A DNA stretch of 64,000 nt from Lachnospiraceae bacterium (GTDB taxonomy: Bacteria > Bacillota > Clostridia > Lachnospirales > Lachnospiraceae): positions 1 through 64,000 of the forward strand of contig JAKSRP010000002.1 in NCBI GenBank assembly GCA_024403555.1. Direction: 5' to 3'. The notes under the pieces are model-generated. The model had not been told where the DNA came from. It worked only from the letters and a program-made list of their open reading frames with translations, and did no database searches. Of this stretch, positions 8,701 to 17,584 are shown in pieces; position 1 is the first letter of the stretch, and each line of letters opens with the position of its first letter. The translations under genes and the position numbers were made by a program.

Positions 8701-9567
8701 TTAAGCCTGTCCAACAGATCCGAATAATTCCATCTTTTCGATAACAACTTCTTTAATTCCAGCAACACCTGGAGCTAATAATTTACGAGGGTCAAATCCT
8801 TTACCTTCTAAGTCTTTACCAGCTTCGATGTATTCACGAACTTTAGCCTGGAAACCTAACTGACATTCTGTGTTAACGTTAACTTTGGAAACACCTAATT
8901 CGATAGCTTTTCTTACCTGATCAGCTGGGATACCTGTACCACCGTGTAATACTAATGGCATATCGCCTGTCTGCTGCTGAATAGCGTCTAATGTTTCGAA
9001 GCTTAATCCAGCCCAGTTTTCTGGGTATTTACCATGGATGTTACCGATACCTGCTGCTAACATAGATACGCCTAAGTCAGCGATTGTTTTACATTCGATT
9101 GGGTCTGCACATTCGCCAGCACCAACAACACCGTCTTCTTCACCACCGATAGAACCAACTTCTGCTTCTAAAGAAAGTCCTAACTGAGATGTAACGTTAA
9201 CTAATTCTGTTGTTTTTGCTAAGTTTTCTTCGAATGGGAAGTGAGATCCATCGAACATTACAGAAGAGAAACCAGCTTTGATACATTTGTAGCATCCTTC
9301 GTAGCTGCCGTGGTCTAAGTGAAGAGCTACAGGAACAGTGATGTTAAGTTCATCGATTAAACCATTAACCATACCAACAACTGTTTTGTAACCGCCCATG
9401 TATTTACCAGCACCTTCAGATACACCTAAGATAACTGGAGAGTTCTTTTCCTGAGCAACTTCTAAAATAGCTTTTGTCCATTCTAAGTTGTTGATGTTGA
9501 ACTGTCCTACTGCATAGTGGCCAGCTTTAGCTTTCTGTAACATTTCTTTTGCTGAAACTAATCCCAT
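8701..9567 (-). CDS. fba: Class II fructose-bisphosphate aldolase
   Basis: Zinc-dependent aldolase that cleaves fructose-1,6-bisphosphate into DHAP and glyceraldehyde-3-phosphate in glycolysis. In the 288-residue protein the zinc-binding histidines lie in LHLDHGSYEGC (about residues 82-92) and in the NIHGKYP and LHGGTGIP segments (about 178 and 207). The GVSKVNVNTECQ phosphate-binding segment is intact. It is a single-gene unit with a promoter upstream and a hairpin terminator downstream. The tagatose-bisphosphate aldolase subfamily is close, but the glycolytic enzyme is more likely. Confidence 0.95.
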   Translation of the reverse strand: MGLVSAKEMLQKAKAGHYAVGQFNINNLEWTKAILEVAQEKNSPVILGVSEGAGKYMGGYKTVVGMVNGLIDELNITVPVALHLDHGSYEGCYKCIKAGFSSVMFDGSHFPFEENLAKTTELVNVTSQLGLSLEAEVGSIGGEEDGVVGAGECADPIECKTIADLGVSMLAAGIGNIHGKYPENWAGLSFETLDAIQQQTGDMPLVLHGGTGIPADQVRKAIELGVSKVNVNTECQLGFQAKVREYIEAGKDLEGKGFDPRKLLAPGVAGIKEVVIEKMELFGSVGQA

Positions 9568-9634
9568 AATTCAAATCCTCCATAAATGATAGTTTGCAAA
9601 TATTTATCTACATACTCGGTAGATAGTTAATTAT

Positions 9635-9663
9635 ATTATACCTTACAACCTAATAATTGAAAA
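9635..9663 (-). promoter_or_regulatory. Probable promoter of fba
   Basis: Minus strand TATAAT (9635-9640) with TTTTCA (9658-9663) 17 bases upstream; the -35 is weak. The start codon lies about 70 bases downstream. Confidence 0.5.
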
Positions 9664-9726
9664 GTATTTTTTCATTTGTAAATATGCATGATTATATGCA
9701 TATTTTTAATAATTAAAAATATGTAT

Positions 9727-10161
9727 TTAGATCGTATTACTCGTATCATCGAGATACTGAATCATTCCCGGTCCAAGATTTTTTGTTGGACGAGCGATAA
9801 AGCCATGCTTGATATAAAACATCTCTCGATTTTTTGCACACATCAAATCAAGCATCATCTCCGTTCCCGGTTCGCGGATAGAAAGGCAGTAATTTCGAAG
9901 CTCCTGAAGGATACGCTTTCCAATTCCCATTCCCTGATAATCCGGCGATACCAAAAGGTCCTGAATATAACAAATGACAGCCCCGTCTCCTACGATACGT
10001 CCCATTCCTGCAGGACGCTTTCCATCATAAGCAACTACGATAAAGAGACTGTTATCAAGCGCCTTTTGTGCCTGGGTTCTCGATAATTTTTTCCATTTTA
10101 CAGATGCTCGAAGCTTTAAATAAGTATCGACATCTAAATTGTTCTTGATTAATGTAATCAT
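9727..10161 (-). CDS. GNAT family N-acetyltransferase
   Basis: Acetyl-CoA-dependent N-acetyltransferase of 144 residues with unknown acceptor. The acetyl-CoA pyrophosphate loop (motif A) is visible as LLVSPDYQGMGIGKRILQEL (about residues 72-91), preceded by the ICYIQDLLV strand. The C-terminal FYIKHGFIARPT segment (about 118-129) is the usual motif B. It resembles the small YhfO/YvbK-like stand-alone acetyltransferases of Firmicutes. There is no operon partner: fba is downstream across a promoter region and the PAP2 gene is divergent. Confidence 0.88.
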   Translation of the reverse strand: MITLIKNNLDVDTYLKLRASVKWKKLSRTQAQKALDNSLFIVVAYDGKRPAGMGRIVGDGAVICYIQDLLVSPDYQGMGIGKRILQELRNYCLSIREPGTEMMLDLMCAKNREMFYIKHGFIARPTKNLGPGMIQYLDDTSNTI

Positions 10162-10300
10162 ATTCTATATTCCTTATTATTTTCAATAAATGTCCTTATA
10201 ACATCATATCATATTCCTTCAAAAAGGTCACATCTATCTTTTGAAAACAAGCGACTTATGATACTATAACTATATGATTACTTCAGGAGGATACTAGCTT

Positions 10301-10915
10301 ATGATCGATATTATTACATCCATAGATTTTTTCATTTTACAATTGATTCAAAGCCACGTTGTTCGAGATTCCTTTACACCAGTACTAAAAGTGCTTACAA
10401 CTATAGGCAATGCCGGAGCAATCTGGATTGTGCTTGGACTAATATTAACGCTTAATAAACGAACACGAAAAGTAGGCATTATCTTTCTGGTTTTCCTGGC
10501 CATCGAACATTTTGGAATCAATACGACTCTTAAACATCACTTTGCAAGACCAAGACCATTTGTTCAGGATCCTGCAATCACTTTGCTGATCAATGCGCCA
10601 AAGGATACTTCCTTCCCTTCCGGACATTCAAGTGCATCCTTTTTTGCTGCCACCTACTTATATCGCTACAAAAAATATCTGGGTGTGCCAGCCATCATCC
10701 TCGCAGGATTGATTGCCTTTAGCCGACTTTACTTCTATGTACACTTCCCAAGCGATGTATTAGTTGGAAGTCTCGAAGGAATTCTTGTTGGAATCGTTGC
10801 ATCCTTTGTTTTACAGCTATTTATAAAAAGACCGATCAAAACAAAAATCAATGCAAAAAAGAAAGCCCGCGCTGAAAAGAAAGCTGCGAAAGCTCGTGCA
10901 AAGGAAGAAGAATAA
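10301..10915 (+). CDS. PAP2 family membrane phosphatase
   Basis: Type 2 phosphatidic acid phosphatase, probably undecaprenyl-diphosphate or phosphatidylglycerophosphate phosphatase, acting at the outer face of the membrane. All three signature motifs are present in the 204-residue protein: KHHFARPRPF (about residues 73-82), FPSGHSSAS (about 106-114) and SRLYFYVHFPSDV (about 142-154). Five to six hydrophobic segments are visible. The last 30 residues are very rich in Lys, Arg and Ala, which suggests a cytoplasmic basic tail. The exact lipid substrate cannot be told from sequence. Confidence 0.93.
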   Translation: MIDIITSIDFFILQLIQSHVVRDSFTPVLKVLTTIGNAGAIWIVLGLILTLNKRTRKVGIIFLVFLAIEHFGINTTLKHHFARPRPFVQDPAITLLINAPKDTSFPSGHSSASFFAATYLYRYKKYLGVPAIILAGLIAFSRLYFYVHFPSDVLVGSLEGILVGIVASFVLQLFIKRPIKTKINAKKKARAEKKAAKARAKEEE

Positions 10916-10918
10916 AAT

Positions 10919-10978
10919 CAAAAGCAGACAGCGAAAATTGATATGCTCAAATATCAAAAGCTGTCTGCTTTTTTCTTT
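10919..10978. terminator. Bidirectional terminator between PAP2 and the ALDH-like gene
   Basis: AAAGCAGACAGC and GCTGTCTGCTTTT form a long stem; the loop holds a second small stem (TTGATAT / ATATCAA). T-runs follow on the plus strand and a short A/T tract on the minus strand. Confidence 0.8.
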
Positions 10979-12307
10979 CTATTTTGTTTTCATAAAACGT
11001 TTCAACAATGGCATCTTATTCTTATCATATGGAGGATATTTTAAGTTTGACTCGGCAATGTTCCTCTTTTTCATAATGCTCTTTACATTTGAAAAAGTAT
11101 CATATCCTGCCTTTCCATGATATCTTCCCATACCACTGCTGCCTACTCTTCCCACTGGAAGATGTGACGTTGTACCCTGAATCATAACATCATTGACGCA
11201 GACACTGCCACAACGATAATTATTTTTGATATATTCTTCATGAAGCCTGTTTTTGGTGAAGATATAACAGGCTGGTGGTGTTGGAAAGCGTTCGATCACT
11301 TCTATTGCCTGATCAAATCCTTCATAAGTGATAATCGGAAGAATCGGTCCGAAAATCTCATCCTTCATCATCTCAGAACAGAAGGAATTTTCTTCTACGA
11401 CGGTTGGAGAAATCTTAAGTTTCATCGTATCAAATTCCCCGCCTAAAATAATTGTCTGATGTTCAATCAAGTCTAACAGACGGTAAAAATGATACAAACT
11501 AATGATGCATCCATAATCCTCGCTCTCTACCGGGTTTTCACCATAAAATTCTTTAATATAATGATCCAGAAGCTTGATAAATTTTTCTTTCTTGGATTTT
11601 GGTACCAGAATATATTCTGGTGCTAATGCATTCTGTCCGCAATTCGTAAATTTACCAAGAATAATCCTTTTTGCTGCCATTTCAAGATTACAGTTCTCAT
11701 CCACAATTGCAGGCGATTTTCCACCCATCTGAAGACAGACCGGAGTCATAAGTTTCGCTGCCTTTTCATATACAATCTTCCCTACACGTCTGCTTCCATT
11801 ATAGAAAATAAAATCAAACTTCTTTCCAAGAAGATCCATCGTTGCTTCTGGTCCACCGGTAATAACTCTGACACGAGAAGTATGGAAGTTTTCTGTCAGC
11901 ATACGGTATAAAACCTTTTCGCAGCTTCCTGCAACCTCCGACGGTTTGATTGTGACAACATTACCCGCTGCCCACGCATTTACCAATGGAATCAGACTAA
12001 GCTGAAATGGAAAATTCCATGGCGAAATAATCAAAACTCGTCCAAAAGGCTCTCGAACGACAGTAGAAACTGCCGGCATATGAAAAAGCGGTGTTGGCAG
12101 AGTTTTTTCCTGCATCCAGCTTTTTAAAAACTTCAATGTGTAATTGATTTCGTTATAGATCAGGCCAATTTCTGTATAGTAGCTCTCATAGGCAGATTTA
12201 CCCAAATCCTTTGAAAGCGCTCGATACATCTCTTTTTCATATTCCTTCACGACATCGCGAAGCTTAAGCAAAAGAGAAACCCTCTCTCTGTAATCCATCT
12301 CTAACAT
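10979..12307 (-). CDS. Aldehyde dehydrogenase-like protein lacking the catalytic Cys and Glu
   Basis: ALDH class 3-like protein, 442 residues, normal length for NAD(P)-dependent fatty-aldehyde-type enzymes. Cofactor motifs are intact: ISPWNFPFQLSLIPL (about residues 94-108), KPSEVAG, NGSRRVGK (about 170) and EIFGPILPI (about 318). Both catalytic positions differ. The usual LELGGK reads LQMGGK near residue 192 (Glu to Gln), and GQTC reads GQNA near residue 225 (Cys to Ala), with a Cys four residues before. It may be inactive as a dehydrogenase or may use the shifted Cys. It is the last gene after hslO (17-base gap). Confidence 0.85.
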   Translation of the reverse strand: MLEMDYRERVSLLLKLRDVVKEYEKEMYRALSKDLGKSAYESYYTEIGLIYNEINYTLKFLKSWMQEKTLPTPLFHMPAVSTVVREPFGRVLIISPWNFPFQLSLIPLVNAWAAGNVVTIKPSEVAGSCEKVLYRMLTENFHTSRVRVITGGPEATMDLLGKKFDFIFYNGSRRVGKIVYEKAAKLMTPVCLQMGGKSPAIVDENCNLEMAAKRIILGKFTNCGQNALAPEYILVPKSKKEKFIKLLDHYIKEFYGENPVESEDYGCIISLYHFYRLLDLIEHQTIILGGEFDTMKLKISPTVVEENSFCSEMMKDEIFGPILPIITYEGFDQAIEVIERFPTPPACYIFTKNRLHEEYIKNNYRCGSVCVNDVMIQGTTSHLPVGRVGSSGMGRYHGKAGYDTFSNVKSIMKKRNIAESNLKYPPYDKNKMPLLKRFMKTK

Positions 12308-12324
12308 AGAATACTCGCACCCTT

Positions 12325-13200
12325 TTATTTTGCTTTTTCAAGCATCTGTTTCAAATCATCAATCGTATATACATAATTGGTATTGCAGAACTGACAATTT
12401 ACTTCAATTGGTTCTCCATCCTTGATCATATCAAGAAGTTCTGCTTCACCAACACTAATTACAATCCCTTCCACACGCTCACGGCTGCAGTTACACTTAA
12501 ACTGAACCGGCATTTCATCATGAATGGTAAGTGGTCCTAATAAATCTTCAAGCATTTCTTCTAACGTTTTTCCCTTGTCAAGTTCTGTTGTCACAGAAGT
12601 AAACTGACCAAGCTTTGCTTCTAACGCATCAATGGTTTCATCATCTGCAAATGGCATAAGCTGAATGATAAATCCACCTGCCTGACGAACAGTGTTGTCA
12701 TCATTTACTAACACGCCTAAGGCAACAGAAGAAGGAATCTGTTCACTAGTTGCAAAATAATAAGTTAAATCTTCAGCGATTTCCCCAGAAACAAGATGTG
12801 TCTGGCCAATATATGGTTCTTTTAATCCAATTTCACGAATGATACTCATGACACCTAAATCAAGTGCACCTGCCACATCAATTTTTCCGTCACTCTGGCG
12901 AGCTGGAAGGTGAACATTTGGATTTTTCGCATATCCTTTTACGTTACCGTGAATATCAGCTGTAACTAGCAATCCCTGAATTGGTCCCTGGCAGTCAATT
13001 TTTAAAGTAACTAAATCGTCTTCATTCTTGCCCATGGCACCCATCATAAGACCTGCTGTTAAGAGTCGCCCAAGAGCTGCTGTTGCAACTCTGCTAGTAT
13101 TGTGAGAGCTTCTTGCAGTCTCAACGGTATCTTTTGTGTATGCAGCAAAAAAACGAATCTGGTCATTTGCCGCAGTTCCTCTGATCATATAATCTTTCAT
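12325..13200 (-). CDS. hslO: Hsp33 redox-regulated chaperonin
   Basis: Cytosolic holdase chaperone, activated by oxidation of a zinc-bound cysteine centre. The 291-residue length is normal. The N-terminal domain begins YMIRGTAANDQIRFFAAYTKD, and the C-terminal zinc cysteines are present as KCNCSRE (about residues 235-241) and CQFCNTNY (about 268-275), the CxC and CxxC pairs of the family. The start ATG directly follows the stop codon of the methyltransferase gene, and its ribosome binding site AAGGAG lies inside that gene, so the two are translationally coupled. Confidence 0.96.
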   Translation of the reverse strand: MKDYMIRGTAANDQIRFFAAYTKDTVETARSSHNTSRVATAALGRLLTAGLMMGAMGKNEDDLVTLKIDCQGPIQGLLVTADIHGNVKGYAKNPNVHLPARQSDGKIDVAGALDLGVMSIIREIGLKEPYIGQTHLVSGEIAEDLTYYFATSEQIPSSVALGVLVNDDNTVRQAGGFIIQLMPFADDETIDALEAKLGQFTSVTTELDKGKTLEEMLEDLLGPLTIHDEMPVQFKCNCSRERVEGIVISVGEAELLDMIKDGEPIEVNCQFCNTNYVYTIDDLKQMLEKAK

Positions 13201-13953
13201 TTATTGCTCCTTTTTAGCAATGTAATATAAGCGCTCGCTGTCCGCCTTTGGTGCATCCTTTGTAAATGCGTCATAAACCGCAACAAAGGTAAGGCCAGAC
13301 GCTTCGATCATTTTTCTGATTTCTTCTACCGAATATGCCTTTTGATAATGCGTTTCCATAAACTTATCATAGCGGCCATCTTCTCCTCGAAGAAAGATAT
13401 TTACGCCATATTCATTGATTTTTTCTTCTTCATAATAATAATTGTCCCAGATAAAGCTGATTTCTTCTCTGTCATCCGCAAATGTATTGTCCGCCATAAT
13501 CTCTTCAAAGAGATATTGTGTTTTCAAATCGAAAATAAATACTCCACCTGGTTCGAGATAATTATTGACTAAAGAAAAGACTCTTGTCAAGCTTTCCGGC
13601 TCTAAGATGTAATTCATACTGTCCCCAATGCTGTAAAATGCATCAAAGGTTCCATATAACTCCATCTCGGTCATATCCTGCAAAAGATATAAGATTTCTC
13701 CATCTTTTGATCTGCCTTTGTCCATTGCAATCCCGAGCATATCGGCAGATAAATCAAGGCCGACCATCTTATAGCCTCGGTCATAGAACATCTCTGTCAC
13801 CTTACCGGTGCCACAGCCAAGTTCCATCAGCAATGCACCTGGTTTTACACCCTGCTCCTTAAGGAGCATATCCATATATTCTACCCACTCATCGTAAGGC
13901 AGATTGTCCATAAATTCATCATAGACTTCTGAAAAGGTTTCATAACTACTCAT
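13201..13953 (-). CDS. Class I SAM-dependent methyltransferase
   Basis: Cytosolic methyltransferase of 250 residues with unknown substrate. The SAM-binding motif I is LLMELGCGTGKVTEMF (about residues 41-56), followed by MVGLDLSADMLGIA (motif Post I) and a Rossmann core to about residue 160 (DAFYSIGDSMNYI, GGVFIFDLKT). The start overlaps the end of addA by 8 bases (ATGAGTAG), and the gene abuts hslO, so it belongs to the addB-addA-methyltransferase-hslO operon. The context does not suggest a specific acceptor. Confidence 0.9.
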   Translation of the reverse strand: MSSYETFSEVYDEFMDNLPYDEWVEYMDMLLKEQGVKPGALLMELGCGTGKVTEMFYDRGYKMVGLDLSADMLGIAMDKGRSKDGEILYLLQDMTEMELYGTFDAFYSIGDSMNYILEPESLTRVFSLVNNYLEPGGVFIFDLKTQYLFEEIMADNTFADDREEISFIWDNYYYEEEKINEYGVNIFLRGEDGRYDKFMETHYQKAYSVEEIRKMIEASGLTFVAVYDAFTKDAPKADSERLYYIAKKEQ

Positions 13954-16900
13954 CTGTTTTTACCTCAATATTTTTTCTGAGGGTAAATGAAGAAATATAG
14001 ACTTCCTTTACCTTCTTTCCAGTCACCTGCTCTAAGGCAAGCTTATAGGAATCAAGCTGTGCTTTGTAGCGATTTAGCAATACCATCTGCCCTCCGGCTT
14101 TCTTCACACGGTCTGTCTTATAATCGACGATGACAATTTCATCATCCTCAACAAAATACAAGTCCACAATTCCCTGTACAACAACCAGTTCAGAAGAATC
14201 CACCGCATCGCTTAATTTATGAAGAGGAACTCCCATAACAAATTGTTTTTCTTTATAATCCTGATGAAGCTTTGCTGCTTCTTTTAAGCGAATTCCAATT
14301 TCAGACTGTAAAAACCATAAAATTTCATTTTGTGGAATCACCTCATAACAGTCATCCACTTTACCGGAAGCAATAAATCCTTTGATTTCATCATCTAAGC
14401 TTTCTCTCGTGTAGTCTCTCGTAAAATCCAGAAGCTCCATACATTTGTGAACTGCCGTACCCCTTGAAGTAGGCGATACCTCAAGCGTTTCTTTTAAGAA
14501 ATTCGGTTTTGTCAGTTCCTTCTTATCGTCTTCTTCTTTTTCATTCTCGATACTTCCGATGGCACCTTCGAGTGTTTCTACTTCCTGGGATGCTTCCATT
14601 AGTTCCATATATTTATGCTTAATCTCAGATACAGAATACTTAATCGGTTTTAAGGCTTCACCCTCGTAATCATATTTCCATTCAAATTCTTTTTTAATCG
14701 TATCAAGCTTACTTTCATCGAGATTATGATGGATTTCTTCTATAAGCTGCACTCGTTTCTTAGCAGCACTTAAAAAGCTTTTCGCTTCTAATTCACTAAG
14801 CATAAAAGAATTCCAGATACGCACAACAAATGGACTGCTCTGATTTTCCCATCCCTGACCCGGGCGGTGATTTTCATAAAATGGTCCCATCGCTTCACTA
14901 TCACGAAGAGCCATGAGAATCCAGTCGAGATAGCATTTGGCTCTCTTTACTTCAGACACACTTGGTGGCAGCTCCCTTTTATCAAAGGTCGCCTCTAAAA
15001 GCTTATCCATATCCGTGATAATTCCGGTAAGAATCAGCTTTTCCTTTGCTCTTGTCATAGCAACATAAAGCATACGAAGTTCTTCACCTAAAATTTCATT
15101 TTTCATTTTGGAAGCAATTGTGTTCTTAAGAAGACTCGACTTCTTCTCCCTCGTTTCCGGCCAGATTACATTTGGTCCCATATAATAATCGCTATGAAGA
15201 AGTACCTGATTGTTCACATCCATCATATTAAAGCTTTTTGCCAGATCACCGACAAAAACAACCGGGTATTCTAATCCCTTGCTCTTATGAATGGTAAGAA
15301 TACGAACAACATTTTCCTTTTCTCCAAGCACATTCGCTTCTCCATACTCTAATTTGTATTCCTGAAGCTGATTCATATAGCGCACAAAAGAGAACAGTCC
15401 TTTAAAACTGCCATTTTCAAAGGTTTTTGCCTTTTCCATCAGCATACGAAGATTGGCCTGTCTTCGCTTTCCTCCAGGCATAGCACCTACATAATGAAAA
15501 TAATCCGTAACCGTAACAATTTCCATAATCAGATCATAAAGGGAAAGATACGTCTTCTTTTCTTTAAAATCCGTAAGAAAGCGTTGCGCTTTTTTAATTT
15601 TTCTAACAATTGTCTCATTCTCGCCATGTTCACCGTAATAGTGAAAATGCTCACACAATGGACATTTCTGGCCTGGCTCTAAGGTGAGCAGGCTTGTCAT
15701 ATATACCAGTTCTTCACTGGTTATGCCAACAAATGGTGCGCGAAGGAAGGACGCAAATGGAATGTCGTTGCGTTCATTATCAATCACTTTTAAGGTGTTC
15801 ATGACAATCTGCACCTCAGTGGCATCAAAGGAACCCTTTTTGCTTTCGCAATAAGCCGGAATCCCCAGCTTTTCTAAGCGTTCCTGTATTTTTTCTGCTT
15901 TGTTTGACGTGGAACGAAGCAAAATAACCATATCACGAAATTCATACTCACCAGCTTCTACCATTGCTAAGATGCGGTGTCCAATCATATCTGCTTCCGC
16001 TTCGATTTTATTTTCTTCCGATTCCTTGTCATATTCTAACAAAAGAAGCTCACTTCGATGATCCTTTTCGTCTTTCTCGAAGCTTCTTCCCGGGATTAAG
16101 GAAACACGTTCGGAATAATCAATGTCGCCTAATTCCCTTTTCATAATTTTATAAAATACCTGATTCGTCGAATCCAAAACTTCCACACGGCTTCGGAAGT
16201 TGTTCTGAAGTTCAATTAGTTCACAGCCTTCCACGCCTGCGTCATAACGATCATATCGTCTGATAAATAGTTCTGGTTTCGCCTGACGAAACTGATAAAT
16301 ACTCTGCTTGATATCTCCAACGGTAAAGAGATTATGCTTGCCAATCTCTTCTCCACAAAGGAGTAAAATGATTGCCTCCTGAATTTCGTTAGTATCCTGA
16401 TATTCATCGACATAGATTTCATCAAAAAATGCCTTTTTTTCCATAGCAACGGGGGAAGGAATGAGCTTTCCATCTTCATCAACGCCGTCACTTAAAATAG
16501 AAAGTGCAAAGTGTTCAAAGTCTGCGAAATCAATCATATTTCGCTCTTTTTTCATCTTTGCCATCGTATCAAGGAGGTTAAATAAAAGATTCGCATATCC
16601 TTTCATCGGTGCATGGCACTTGCGAAGTTCATTGACGATTCCTTCGGTATCTTCTGGAAGCTTTGTAAAAAATGCTTTGATCTGATCTGTCACTCTGGTT
16701 CGATTATTTTTAACAATCTCACACTCCGGTGCACTATTTTTTCTGCCTAAGCGGCCTTTCTTCCAGACCTTTGAGAAAGCAATATAATCCGGAATAGTTT
16801 TTTTCTCTTTTAATCCCTGCAGACTTAACCATACCTGTGTAATCGGTTTCTGATATCCAGCCGGCATGTGGTCCATCGATACCATTTCATAAATCTGATC

Positions 16901-17584
16901 GTACTGTTCTAAAATATCATCCATCTCAGAAATCAGATCTTTTTCATAATATTTCATCCATGGCTGTTCAAACAGGTTATCCTGCTCTACCTCAAATTGA
17001 GAAACCGCCTGACGAATCCACTCCTTCGGATCTGGATTGCTGCGTACAAAGTGATACGCTTCTTTGAGCATTTTTTCTACATTGGCATCATCTCGTCCGG
17101 TCACATAGCTTTCTAAAAATGCAAGAAAATCCTCTTCACGCGTTTCATAAGCATTTTCTAACACAGTGCTTACTGCTTCTTCAAGCAACAGACCAAGCTC
17201 TGCCTCATCTCCAATACGAAATCCTGGATCGAGATTGATATCCATAAAATGCTCCCGAATCAGATTTAAACAAAAGCTGTGTAAAGTCGTAATCTGTGCT
17301 CTCTGAATACGCGCTAGCTGACGGAGCAAATGTGGATTTTGCGGATCCTTCATGACCTTTTCGTCTAATGCTTTCATGATTCGTTCCTTCATCTCGGCTG
17401 CTGCTGCATTCGTAAAGGTAACGACTAAAAAGTGGTCGATATCCACGGGATGTTCACTGTCTGAGATACGTTCAATAATTCGTTCTACCATAACAGCAGT
17501 TTTTCCGGAGCCTGCTGCCGCCGAAACGAGGAGATTGTGATCGCGGCTGTCGATTACCTGCTGCTGTTTATCTGTCCATGCCAT
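13946..17584 (-). CDS. addA: ATP-dependent helicase/nuclease subunit A (AddA)
   Basis: Helicase-nuclease subunit of the AddAB double-strand-break resection complex, which loads RecA. The protein has a UvrD-type helicase core with Walker A SAAAGSGKTAVMVERI near the N-terminus, DEYQDTN (motif II, about residue 395), and helicase motifs V/VI (HKSKGLEYPVVFV; RMLYVAMTRAKEKL). A C-terminal RecB-family nuclease domain carries IVDYKTDR. The start is put at 17584 because AGGAG lies 9 bases upstream; an ATG 6 bases earlier is possible. The 5' end overlaps addB. About 1212 residues is normal length. Confidence 0.96.
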   Translation of the reverse strand: MAWTDKQQQVIDSRDHNLLVSAAAGSGKTAVMVERIIERISDSEHPVDIDHFLVVTFTNAAAAEMKERIMKALDEKVMKDPQNPHLLRQLARIQRAQITTLHSFCLNLIREHFMDINLDPGFRIGDEAELGLLLEEAVSTVLENAYETREEDFLAFLESYVTGRDDANVEKMLKEAYHFVRSNPDPKEWIRQAVSQFEVEQDNLFEQPWMKYYEKDLISEMDDILEQYDQIYEMVSMDHMPAGYQKPITQVWLSLQGLKEKKTIPDYIAFSKVWKKGRLGRKNSAPECEIVKNNRTRVTDQIKAFFTKLPEDTEGIVNELRKCHAPMKGYANLLFNLLDTMAKMKKERNMIDFADFEHFALSILSDGVDEDGKLIPSPVAMEKKAFFDEIYVDEYQDTNEIQEAIILLLCGEEIGKHNLFTVGDIKQSIYQFRQAKPELFIRRYDRYDAGVEGCELIELQNNFRSRVEVLDSTNQVFYKIMKRELGDIDYSERVSLIPGRSFEKDEKDHRSELLLLEYDKESEENKIEAEADMIGHRILAMVEAGEYEFRDMVILLRSTSNKAEKIQERLEKLGIPAYCESKKGSFDATEVQIVMNTLKVIDNERNDIPFASFLRAPFVGITSEELVYMTSLLTLEPGQKCPLCEHFHYYGEHGENETIVRKIKKAQRFLTDFKEKKTYLSLYDLIMEIVTVTDYFHYVGAMPGGKRRQANLRMLMEKAKTFENGSFKGLFSFVRYMNQLQEYKLEYGEANVLGEKENVVRILTIHKSKGLEYPVVFVGDLAKSFNMMDVNNQVLLHSDYYMGPNVIWPETREKKSSLLKNTIASKMKNEILGEELRMLYVAMTRAKEKLILTGIITDMDKLLEATFDKRELPPSVSEVKRAKCYLDWILMALRDSEAMGPFYENHRPGQGWENQSSPFVVRIWNSFMLSELEAKSFLSAAKKRVQLIEEIHHNLDESKLDTIKKEFEWKYDYEGEALKPIKYSVSEIKHKYMELMEASQEVETLEGAIGSIENEKEEDDKKELTKPNFLKETLEVSPTSRGTAVHKCMELLDFTRDYTRESLDDEIKGFIASGKVDDCYEVIPQNEILWFLQSEIGIRLKEAAKLHQDYKEKQFVMGVPLHKLSDAVDSSELVVVQGIVDLYFVEDDEIVIVDYKTDRVKKAGGQMVLLNRYKAQLDSYKLALEQVTGKKVKEVYISSFTLRKNIEVKTDE

